Positions 8,410 to 16,092 of a stretch of 64,000 nt of DNA are shown here, one piece after another. The position numbers and the translations under genes are program-made. A model generated the notes under the pieces. It did no database searches, was not told the DNA's origin, and worked only from the letters and a program-made list of their open reading frames with translations. Where the stretch lies: assembly GCA_958413985.1 (NCBI GenBank), contig CATYVZ010000005.1:1-64000 (forward strand), read 5' to 3'. Numbering within the stretch: the stretch's first letter is position 1; the number at the start of each line of letters is the position of its first letter. Source of the DNA: an uncultured Bacilli bacterium (GTDB taxonomy: Bacteria > Bacillota_I > Bacilli_A > RF39 > UBA660).

Positions 8410-8499
8410 TTTTTTCACTCCCAATTATATATTATCAAAAAAAGTCAATTATGACAACCAAATTTTCACAATTTTTTCACAAAACTTATAAGTAAACAT

Positions 8500-9918
8500 T
8501 TATTTGACGATTTCGCCATCTAAACTCCACGTTTTAACAGCAGTTATTTTAACGTTGACAATTTTACCTAAGTTTTGATCAGTTGTTTTAACGTTAACTA
8601 ACTTCATTGTATCGGTATATCCTTTAAGACAATCTTTCTTTTTAGAACTATAATCTTCTAATAAGACAGGCACGATTTTATTTAAATATCGATCGTTATT
8701 TTCTTTTGAATATTTATTGATTAAATTGTTTAATTCTTTTAATCTTTCTTCTTTTAAAGTTAAAGGAATATTATCTTCCATCTTGCTTGCAGGTGTACCA
8801 ATTCGTGGCGAGAATATAAAGGTGAAAGCTGAATCAAATTGACATTTATTAACGACATCTAAGGTTTCATTAAAGTCTTCTGTTGTTTCATTCGGGAAAC
8901 CAACGATGATATCTGTCGTAATCGCAACATGAGGAATTTTAGCTTTTAATTTGTTAAATAAATTTAAATATTCGTCTTTAGTATAACGTCGTCCCATCAA
9001 TTTTAATATCTTATCTGAGCCAGATTGAATTGGCAAATGAATATATGGCATTATGTTTTCATGTTTACTAATTACATCGATCATTTCATCGGTAAAATCC
9101 CAAGGATGACTAGTTACAAATCTAATGCGATCAATCCCAGTTTTAGCAACATCTTCTAATAAGTTGGCCAAAGTATAATCTATATCTAAGTCTTTACCAT
9201 AAGCATTGACATTTTGACCTAATAAAGTAACCTCTTTATAACCATCTGAAACTAATTTTTGAACTTCACAGATAATATGAAAAGGCATACGACTTCTTTG
9301 TTTTCCTCTAGTGTAAGGAACTATACAATAAGTACAAAACTTGTCACACCCATACATGATATTAACCCAAGCTTTGTATTTGTTTTCTCTTTTGACAGGA
9401 ATATTTTCGATAATCTGTCCTTCGCAAGAAAACACTTCGATTTGTTGGCTATCACTATTATATGTCTTTTCAATTATATTAGGTAGATTAAAAAGATTAT
9501 GAGTTCCAAAGACAAAATCAAGCCAGCGATATTTTTTTAAAATTGTATCGACTATGGCTTCTTCCTGCGCCATACAGCCACCTAAACCAACGACAACTGG
9601 TTTGATAGTCTTCATATGTTTGATTCTTCCTAATAATCCAAAAACTTTATCGTGAGCATTTTCTCTAATAGCACAGGTGTTTAAAATAATTAGATCTGCT
9701 TCTTCAATATCATCAGCTTTAGTAAAACTCATTTCTTCTAATATTGCGCTGATGTTTTCTGAATCGTGTTCGTTCATTTGGCAACCATAAGTTTTAATAA
9801 AATATTTTTTATCTATCCCGATGTTTTTTTGCTTTTCATCTATTTGATACAAATTTTCCTGAACTAACACTTTATCTTTACTTCTTTTTCTAGCTTCAAT
9901 TAAATTTGGAATTTGCAT
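8500..9918 (-). CDS. miaB: tRNA-2-methylthio-N6-dimethylallyladenosine synthase MiaB
   Basis: A radical-SAM methylthiotransferase that modifies A37 of tRNAs reading UNN codons. An amino-terminal UPF0004 domain (KTYGCQMNEHDSE) supplies three Cys for one Fe-S cluster; the radical SAM motif is YGCDKFCTYCIVPYTRG (CxxxCxxC); a TRAM domain lies at the carboxy end. 472 residues from ATG 9918, chosen for GGAAGTGATC just upstream; the reading frame is open for 30 more codons but without a ribosome site. The amino-terminal ~40-residue extension before the domain also exists in Bacillus MiaB. Confidence 0.94.
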   Translation of the reverse strand: MQIPNLIEARKRSKDKVLVQENLYQIDEKQKNIGIDKKYFIKTYGCQMNEHDSENISAILEEMSFTKADDIEEADLIILNTCAIRENAHDKVFGLLGRIKHMKTIKPVVVGLGGCMAQEEAIVDTILKKYRWLDFVFGTHNLFNLPNIIEKTYNSDSQQIEVFSCEGQIIENIPVKRENKYKAWVNIMYGCDKFCTYCIVPYTRGKQRSRMPFHIICEVQKLVSDGYKEVTLLGQNVNAYGKDLDIDYTLANLLEDVAKTGIDRIRFVTSHPWDFTDEMIDVISKHENIMPYIHLPIQSGSDKILKLMGRRYTKDEYLNLFNKLKAKIPHVAITTDIIVGFPNETTEDFNETLDVVNKCQFDSAFTFIFSPRIGTPASKMEDNIPLTLKEERLKELNNLINKYSKENNDRYLNKIVPVLLEDYSSKKKDCLKGYTDTMKLVNVKTTDQNLGKIVNVKITAVKTWSLDGEIVK

Positions 9919-10081
9919 AAGATCACTTCCCAGTAATAAATCATAACATAAATGATAATTAATTTCAACAAATTCATTATTATTTTCTTTATAACTGTTT
10001 TTAACCATAGATATTTATTACATCATATAGATATTTGTATCAAACGACTTTTTTAAAAGCACTTTTCTTTTATATAAAAGA

Positions 10082-10106
10082 AGAATATATCATAAAGATA
10101 TATTCT
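10082..10106 (-). terminator. Intrinsic terminator of the prepilin-like gene
   Basis: A 9-bp stem AGAATATAT / ATATATTCT with a 7-nt loop, followed on the minus strand by TCTTTTATAT. The stop codon (10105-10107) overlaps the stem. A second weak A/T hairpin follows directly. Confidence 0.65.
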
Positions 10107-12573
10107 AACTTACTACAAATGGATCAGAAGCAGTACCAGTTCCGCTAATTCGCATAGTACCAGATTTAAGTACGATTGATGGTCTAACACCATATGATGT
10201 AGTTACGCCACCGTCATAACCTAAACTCTGTTTAACATAAGCACCCGTTCCGGCACCCTCATACGAAACTGGAGTCATAGTCCACCATGTTGATCCAGAG
10301 TTTAAATAACCAACTGTCCTACCAGCCAAAATCCATTCATCATAAGTTAATAAACCGACTGGATAAGTCAATGCCCCATTACCATTGCTAGTAGATACTG
10401 TAAATCTATCGTTTGCATTAGTACAGGTTACACTTGGTCTACTACCTCCATAATTTGTATCTTTACTTCCATAACCTTTATATGTCGATGAGCTTAGACT
10501 ACGATCATTACACCAAATGGCATCTTCTAATTTGCTTGTATAACTTGTCATATTGGATGCATACCACGAATCAATAGTAGACTTAATAGTCGAATTGTTT
10601 TTATTTTTATGTGTCGCATTATAACGTGCTGTATCAGTATTTTGATCTATAATACTATCGATACTTTTTAAGACATAGTTTTTAACAATAACATAATCAG
10701 AAGGAGTAAGTGAACCATCTAAGTTAACGTCACCTAATAGTTTTTGTTCTTCAGTTGGAGAAGTCGAACAATCAATAGTTGGCGCACCATTTAAAACGTA
10801 TTGCTTTAGCAATGTAACATCATCTTCTGTTAATTCACCATCACCATCAACATCTCCTAAAAATTCTTCTTCTTCTGTTGGAGTAGATGTACCATTAACA
10901 ATTCTACTAAGTAATAAATAATCACTGGCTGTTAATTCACCATCACCATTCATATCACCTTCTAGATAACCTGAACAAATAATAAACCGTTTAAGTAATA
11001 AGTAATCACTAGCTGTTACATTACCATCACCATTCATATCACCATAGATCGTGCTGGTTTCTGGAGCACCATACATATATCCAACATAAGCATTATCAGA
11101 ACCGACCGAATTAAATGCACTAGTTCCGATTTGTGATGAAGTTCCTGTATTATTACATGTGCCATTTGAAGAAACACCATTATAAACCAATTTGACGCCA
11201 CCATTAGTAGTAGTTATAACCATTTTCCAACAAGAGTTAGCAAATAAAACATTATTATTAGTAACACTTCCTCTAGCATAATATATACCATTTGTTGATG
11301 AGTAATAATATCCTAGACCATTAGTACTACTAGCCGCACTACTAAAGTTAATTCCTGTACTTGAACTAACATAAGTACTAGATGTATTATCAGGTACAGC
11401 ATCTTTAATGAAAATGCCATAAAGATTATTAGTGATAACACGAATACTTATTGATGATGAAGCAGTTTTACCATTTCCTCCCGTTGCTGTACATGTCGCT
11501 GTAAATGTTTCATATGCTTCAGCTAGACTATATTCATTAGTATTTGTTGGTGAACAACTAACACTTCCACCACTGGTTGAATAACTTGTATTAAAGTAAT
11601 TACTTACTACATTAGAATCGCCATAGTATACTTCGACACTAGAACTTTTAGCACTAATAGTAGGTGAATTTTTATCGAGCTTAATTGTATAATCTCTACT
11701 TGCTGTATTTCCTGCTAAATCTGTTGTTGTTATTCTTACTGTTGTTCCTGTTGTGTTAGATGTTATACTAGTTACATTACTTACTGTACTAGAATGACCT
11801 GATAAACTATCACTTCCGTTTTTAACATTAACTGTTACATCAGTTGTATACCAACTGTTGCTTCCTAAAGTACCTGTAAATGTAGCTGTTCCAGCGGTTG
11901 GCGCTGTTTTGTCTAAGTTTATATTTACACATTGTTTTTCAGTACTTCCTAAATTGTTACTAGCAATCGCACATAGATAATTAGTACCTTCTTGGGTGAT
12001 GAATTTTGTATTAGTATTTTGCTGTAATTCTGTATTAGGAGTACATTCGCTATTATCAAGACAGTAAGTGATTTTACCATTAGAAGTTAAAGTTACAGCC
12101 ACATTTTCTTTAGCCCAACCGTTTTCATTTATTAGACTCTCACGATAGCTCATGACTAAAGATGGTTTAACATCACTATAATTTTCACAAACTTGATCAT
12201 ATTCAAAAACATACTGATTGGTACTATCGTCCCAATAGAAAACCACACAACCTTTTAATTCATAGTTAGTAACTGGATCGATCAATGGTCCTTCCAAAAA
12301 ACCAGCTTCAACAAGAGTTTCTAATGATATTCCCTTTTTTTCTTGTGAATATCCTAAATCATTTACTGTACTATAATTTAAAGCAGCTTTTTCAATAGTT
12401 TCAATGGTTCTTTTTAAAGATTCATCTTTACTTTTTAAAACTACATTATTGACAATTACATAAGTTATCGATGCAATTATACCAAGTATTATAATCGTAG
12501 CTAACAACTCGATCAATGTAAAACCCAAGGTTGTTAACTTAAATTTATTTTTTTCTTTAAATCCTTTTTTCAT
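10105..12573 (-). CDS. Prepilin-type surface protein with Ig-like domains and four dockerin-type repeats
   Basis: 822 residues. Residues 14-42 form a type IV prepilin leader: short basic stretch, then GFTLIELLATII with the conserved Glu five residues after the cleavage Gly, and a hydrophobic helix. A Ser/Thr-rich region follows with Ig-like repeats (~220-380). Residues 511-640 contain four dockerin-type calcium motifs (DMNGDGNVTASD, DMNGDGELTASD, DVDGDGELTEDD, DVNLDGSLTPSD), each followed by a hydrophobic helix. They interrupt a Tyr/Trp/Gly-rich carboxy domain (~385-822, ending GVRPSIVLKSG) known from pilin-like surface proteins of gut Bacilli. GGAGAT precedes the ATG. It probably sits on the cell surface and may bind a cohesin-bearing partner; none is in this window. 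Confidence 0.85.
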   Translation of the reverse strand: MKKGFKEKNKFKLTTLGFTLIELLATIIILGIIASITYVIVNNVVLKSKDESLKRTIETIEKAALNYSTVNDLGYSQEKKGISLETLVEAGFLEGPLIDPVTNYELKGCVVFYWDDSTNQYVFEYDQVCENYSDVKPSLVMSYRESLINENGWAKENVAVTLTSNGKITYCLDNSECTPNTELQQNTNTKFITQEGTNYLCAIASNNLGSTEKQCVNINLDKTAPTAGTATFTGTLGSNSWYTTDVTVNVKNGSDSLSGHSSTVSNVTSITSNTTGTTVRITTTDLAGNTASRDYTIKLDKNSPTISAKSSSVEVYYGDSNVVSNYFNTSYSTSGGSVSCSPTNTNEYSLAEAYETFTATCTATGGNGKTASSSISIRVITNNLYGIFIKDAVPDNTSSTYVSSSTGINFSSAASSTNGLGYYYSSTNGIYYARGSVTNNNVLFANSCWKMVITTTNGGVKLVYNGVSSNGTCNNTGTSSQIGTSAFNSVGSDNAYVGYMYGAPETSTIYGDMNGDGNVTASDYLLLKRFIICSGYLEGDMNGDGELTASDYLLLSRIVNGTSTPTEEEEFLGDVDGDGELTEDDVTLLKQYVLNGAPTIDCSTSPTEEQKLLGDVNLDGSLTPSDYVIVKNYVLKSIDSIIDQNTDTARYNATHKNKNNSTIKSTIDSWYASNMTSYTSKLEDAIWCNDRSLSSSTYKGYGSKDTNYGGSRPSVTCTNANDRFTVSTSNGNGALTYPVGLLTYDEWILAGRTVGYLNSGSTWWTMTPVSYEGAGTGAYVKQSLGYDGGVTTSYGVRPSIVLKSGTMRISGTGTASDPFVVS

Positions 12574-12695
12574 TATACATCTCCTTAAATTTCCTTATAT
12601 TACTTACTAATAGCGTTTAGCCTTTTTCATTCTTAGTTTTTCTTACATTTTAATTATATATCTTTTATCTATCAAAAGCAATATTTTAAGAAAAA

Positions 12696-12714
12696 AAGAA
12701 GTATTAAACTTCTT
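12696..12714 (-). terminator. Intrinsic terminator of the RNase J gene
   Basis: A 7-bp stem AAGAAGT / ACTTCTT with a 5-nt loop that contains the gene's stop codon, followed by a run of seven T on the minus strand. Confidence 0.85.
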
Positions 12715-14344
12715 GCATCATAATCAAAATAACTGGTTTAGATTCTGTCTGTTGATAAAAATATTTTCCGATTTTATCTCTGATTTCATTTTTAGTTTTA
12801 CTATAATCTATATAGGAAACTTTGGTATTGTTTTTAATAATATCTGAAGCCATTTTGACAGCTTCCTTAATTAAATCACTGTTTTCTTTAACATAAACAA
12901 AACCTTTAGTAATAATTTCTGGTCCTGATAAAACCTTTTTAGTTAATTTATCGATAATTGCTACTACTAAAACAATTCCGTTTTCTCCTAACATTTCTCG
13001 ATCTTTTATAACTAATTCACCGATATCACCAACTGTTTTACCGTCTATTAAAATATCGTCGACTTTAACTTTTTCATTATCATAAACCAAATTACCATCG
13101 ATAAAAGTTGTAACGTCACCATTTAAATTTAAAATAATATTTTCTTCTTTCATGCCCATTAATCTAGCTACATCGCTATTAGCAACTTGATGACGATATT
13201 CACCATTAACTGGAAAATAGTATTTAGGTTGCATTAAATTAAGCATCAACATTAAGTCTTCACTTGAAGCATGTAAAGAATAAAATTTCTTATCAGACAT
13301 CGTTATAAGATCACAACCTTTTTTGGCAATTTCATCAAACAAGATTGTCGCACTACGTTCCATTCCATCGTAGACTGGTGAAGCAAAAACTATCGTGTCT
13401 TCTTCATTTAACGTAATAAATTTATCATAACCACGAACGATTCGTTTGATATTAGAAAAAGGCTTTTCCCGTTCATCAGAAACAATAACGATAGAATCTT
13501 TATCTAAATGATGAATGTTGCCAATGCGTGATTTATCGAAATTTATATAACCATCATTGATCGCTTTAATTAACGTACTTTCCATCTTTTTACCAAGAAT
13601 GACCACTTTGCGATCAGCATCAGTTACAGCGTTAAAAAGTTCTTGCATACGATAAAACTGTCCCTGAAAGATATTGATTAAAATTCGGTTGTGATACTTG
13701 TTGATGATCTCTTTTAAATAATTATAACTACGGTGTTTAGGTGAAGTATAGCCGATTTTATCAGCATATAATGATTCACTTAACAAACAAAGAACTCCTT
13801 GTTTTCCAACATAAGCTAATTTACCAATATCAGTTTTATAGCCACCTTGCATCGAAGGATCAAAAACAAAGTTACCGGTATAAAAAATCGCGCCATCATT
13901 AGTATATAAAACATAACCGACACTATCAGGAACACTATGTGATAAACTGATCGGAAAAAGATAGTTTTGTCCAACCTTAATTTTTTTATGAGGCTTTAAT
14001 TCGATCAAATTAGCAGTTAAATTTTCATCTTCTAATTCTTCTTTTAACAATTCTAAAGTAAGTTTTGTCCCATATATTTTTAAGTCAGGTAAATCGTGTA
14101 GAATATCAGGAATAGCACCCATCTGTTCATCGTGACCGTGAGATAAAAATAGTCCACGGATACGATTTTTATTATTGATTAAATAATCATAGTTAGGAAT
14201 AATATAATCGACTCCCAACATTTTATCATCAGCATATTTTAAACCTGCTTCAAAAACATAGATTTCTTCATCGACATCGACAATATACATATTTTTACCT
14301 ATTTCATTTAAACCGCCTAAAGCAAAGATTTTAATTTTACTCAT
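12704..14344 (-). CDS. Ribonuclease J family protein with degenerate active site (RNase J2-like)
   Basis: 546 residues; metallo-beta-lactamase plus beta-CASP fold as in RNase J, which degrades and matures mRNA and 16S rRNA. The family frame is clear (IKIFALGGLNEIGKNMY, SHSVPDS, PKYYFPVNGEYRH). The metal site is altered: HxHxDH reads HGHDEQ (residues 69-74), the bridging Asp of TGD reads TGN (158), and the GSQGEP loop reads VSDEREKP. His136 and the HASSEDL histidine remain. This resembles RNase J2, the weakly active partner of J1 in Bacillus, so a J1 gene elsewhere is expected. I prefer ATG 14344 because AGGAGG is 8 nt upstream; the ATG at 14350 would be only 2 nt from it. Confidence 0.88.
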   Translation of the reverse strand: MSKIKIFALGGLNEIGKNMYIVDVDEEIYVFEAGLKYADDKMLGVDYIIPNYDYLINNKNRIRGLFLSHGHDEQMGAIPDILHDLPDLKIYGTKLTLELLKEELEDENLTANLIELKPHKKIKVGQNYLFPISLSHSVPDSVGYVLYTNDGAIFYTGNFVFDPSMQGGYKTDIGKLAYVGKQGVLCLLSESLYADKIGYTSPKHRSYNYLKEIINKYHNRILINIFQGQFYRMQELFNAVTDADRKVVILGKKMESTLIKAINDGYINFDKSRIGNIHHLDKDSIVIVSDEREKPFSNIKRIVRGYDKFITLNEEDTIVFASPVYDGMERSATILFDEIAKKGCDLITMSDKKFYSLHASSEDLMLMLNLMQPKYYFPVNGEYRHQVANSDVARLMGMKEENIILNLNGDVTTFIDGNLVYDNEKVKVDDILIDGKTVGDIGELVIKDREMLGENGIVLVVAIIDKLTKKVLSGPEIITKGFVYVKENSDLIKEAVKMASDIIKNNTKVSYIDYSKTKNEIRDKIGKYFYQQTESKPVILIMMQEV

Positions 14345-14377
14345 ATTCATAACCTCCTTTCATTAGTAAAATAAAAA

Positions 14378-14413
14378 GACTAATTAATTATATCAAAAAA
14401 TAAATAATTAGTC
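14378..14413 (-). terminator. Terminator of sigG-ylmC unit, overlapping the RNase J promoter
   Basis: The stem GACTAATTA / TAATTAGTC (9 bp, 18-nt A/T-rich loop) is followed on the minus strand by TTTTTATTTT, and ends the sigG-ylmC transcript. The same bases hold a promoter for the RNase J gene: TGGACT (14410-14415), 17 nt, TATAAT (14387-14392) with extended TG. Confidence 0.6.
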
Positions 14414-14415
14414 CA
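14387..14415 (-). promoter_or_regulatory. Promoter of the RNase J gene
   Basis: TGGACT, 17-nt spacer, TATAAT with TGA immediately before the -10 box. It lies 43 nt upstream of the chosen start codon and is almost wholly contained in the hairpin described at 14378-14413. Confidence 0.65.
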
Positions 14416-14488
14416 GTAGCTAACTTTAAAACTATTTATTGAGCAAGGTAAAATATTTTATCAGTCAATAAATATAAAATTATTAGAA

Positions 14489-14710
14489 TCAAGTATGGGA
14501 AACAATGATAACATCATCGCCAATCGTTTTAATTTGTTCCCACTTAACCTCAATTTCATCTTTAGAAGTAAAGCGAGAAATTAAAAATTTACTTTTTTCA
14601 ACTATCAAATATTTAATCATACCACCTTCGATAACTATATCGACGATATTACCGATTAACTTCCCATCCGTAGTAATAATGTTTTTGCTTTGTAGTTCAC
14701 TTAATCGCAT
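14489..14710 (-). CDS. ylmC: YlmC/YmxH family PRC-barrel sporulation protein
   Basis: 73 residues: MRLSELQSK, GKLIGNIVDI and IGDDVIIV are the hallmarks of this small PRC-barrel family. It directly follows sigG, as ylmC does in the B. subtilis sigE-sigG-ylmA-ylmC region. AGGTGATC precedes the ATG at 14710. The molecular role is unknown; relatives are expressed around sporulation. Ends with TGA. Confidence 0.85.
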   Translation of the reverse strand: MRLSELQSKNIITTDGKLIGNIVDIVIEGGMIKYLIVEKSKFLISRFTSKDEIEVKWEQIKTIGDDVIIVSHT

Positions 14711-14736
14711 TACGATCACCTATTTAAAACTTATGT

Positions 14737-15510
14737 TTATTTCATCATTTTTTTCATGTTATCCAAGCAATTTTTTTCAATTCTAGATATTTGGGCCTGA
14801 GATATACCGATCTCCTCAGATAATTCCATTTGAGTAATACCTTCAAAATATCTCTTAAAAATAATAAATCTTTCTTTTTCTTTTAATTTATTCAAGGCAT
14901 CTTTAAGCATCAAACTGACATCTAAGCCTACTTTATCTTTATCATCAGCAATTTGCTCTGATAAATAAATAGTATCACCGCCATCATTATAAATAGGTTC
15001 AGACATACTAAGGGCATCTTTAACAGCATCAAACGCTTGAATGACATCTAATTCTTCCAAACTTAAAAAATCTGCTATCTCTTTAATACTAGGTTCACGA
15101 TTTAGTCTGTTAGTTAATTCTTCTTTCGCTTTTAATCCACGATAAGCAATATCTTTAAGATTACGTGTCACTCTTAAAGAACTATTATCTCTTAGATACC
15201 TTTTAATCTCACCTAAAATCATTGGTACTGCATAAGTTGAAAAGCGAACCTCATGTGTTAAATCAAAATTATCGATCGCTTTGATCAAGCCAACACATCC
15301 TACTTGAAATAAATCATCTAAATTGTCAGTCCGATTGTTATACTTTTTTAAAATCGACAAAACTAATTTTAAATTACCATTAATTAATTCTTCCTTCGCT
15401 TCTTTATCGCCACTTTGATAACGTTTAAATAATTCTAACATTTCTTCGTTTGTTAAAACTTTGATATTCGCAGTATTCACGCCACATATTTCAACTCTAT
15501 GACGTGCCAT
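14737..15510 (-). CDS. sigG: RNA polymerase sporulation sigma factor SigG
   Basis: 257 residues. The amino terminus RHRVEICGVNTANIKVLTNE is diagnostic of SigG, the late forespore sigma factor. Region 2 (DDLFQVGCVGLIKAIDNFDL, RFSTYAVPMILGEIKRYLRD), region 3 and region 4 (GISQAQISRIEKNCL) are intact. SigF is the main alternative, but SigF lacks the VEICGV leader. ATG 15510 has AAGGAG 5 nt upstream. In Bacillus sigE (with spoIIGA) precedes sigG; here a divergent ferritin-like gene takes that place. Confidence 0.93.
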   Translation of the reverse strand: MARHRVEICGVNTANIKVLTNEEMLELFKRYQSGDKEAKEELINGNLKLVLSILKKYNNRTDNLDDLFQVGCVGLIKAIDNFDLTHEVRFSTYAVPMILGEIKRYLRDNSSLRVTRNLKDIAYRGLKAKEELTNRLNREPSIKEIADFLSLEELDVIQAFDAVKDALSMSEPIYNDGGDTIYLSEQIADDKDKVGLDVSLMLKDALNKLKEKERFIIFKRYFEGITQMELSEEIGISQAQISRIEKNCLDNMKKMMK

Positions 15511-15599
15511 ATTTTCTCCTTTCATAACTATAATGAAATTATAAAAGGAAATTTATTCAAAAGAAAGAAAAAATGGAATATTATTTATTAGGTGATATA

Positions 15600-16082
15600 A
15601 TGGAATATAAATCAACCTTGCCATACCCCGCTTTAAAAGTTGAGAGCAAAAACATTGAATATGCTAAAATGTTATTACATCCTTATGCTAGTATGATCAG
15701 TGAAGATACTTCTACTCACTTATATTTGTATCAATCATTTATTGTCGACGAAGAAATTAGCGAAACTTTAAAACATATAGCAATCGTCGAAATGCATCAT
15801 CTTGATATGTTAGCAAGAACCATCAATTTATTAGGTTTAGATCCAAAATACGAAGTAGACGATCATCCCTGGACCGCTCAATATGTCAAGTATAACAAAA
15901 ATATCAGTCAAATGATGCTTACCAATATCAAAAATGAAACTTTAGCTATTAAAAACTATCGCTCGTTAATTAAAGCGATCGATGATCGTTACATCAAACA
16001 GTTATTACGAAGAATTATTATCGATGAAGAAATTCATTTGAAAATTTTTAATGATATCTATAATAAAGTAAAAGACACCTAA
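15600..16082 (+). CDS. Ferritin-like diiron/dimanganese protein
   Basis: 160 residues from ATG 15600, chosen over the ATG at 15573 because AGGTGATATA lies directly upstream. All-helical. Candidate metal ligands recur at ferritin-like spacing: SEDTSTH, VEMHHLDM, NIKNETLA and IDEEIHL. The closest families in my memory are the ferritin-like/manganese-catalase group, which includes the coat protein CotJC. Divergent from sigG, so a spore function such as peroxide protection is plausible but unproven. Shares a bidirectional terminator with the LCP gene. Confidence 0.65.
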   Translation: MEYKSTLPYPALKVESKNIEYAKMLLHPYASMISEDTSTHLYLYQSFIVDEEISETLKHIAIVEMHHLDMLARTINLLGLDPKYEVDDHPWTAQYVKYNKNISQMMLTNIKNETLAIKNYRSLIKAIDDRYIKQLLRRIIIDEEIHLKIFNDIYNKVKDT

Positions 16083-16092
16083 AGTGTCTTTT
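16070..16092. terminator. Bidirectional terminator between ferritin-like and LCP genes
   Basis: A 9-bp stem AAAAGACAC / GTGTCTTTT with a CTAAA loop; A/T runs on both sides allow termination from both strands. The stop codons of both convergent genes lie in the hairpin. Confidence 0.85.

Noticed and set aside
9919..10008. 30-residue amino-terminal extension of MiaB
   Set aside because: No ribosome site before the upstream ATG, whereas the internal ATG at 9918 has a good one.
15573..15599. Upstream ATG for the ferritin-like gene
   Set aside because: The ATG at 15600 has AGGTGATATA directly before it; the earlier one has only a weak site.
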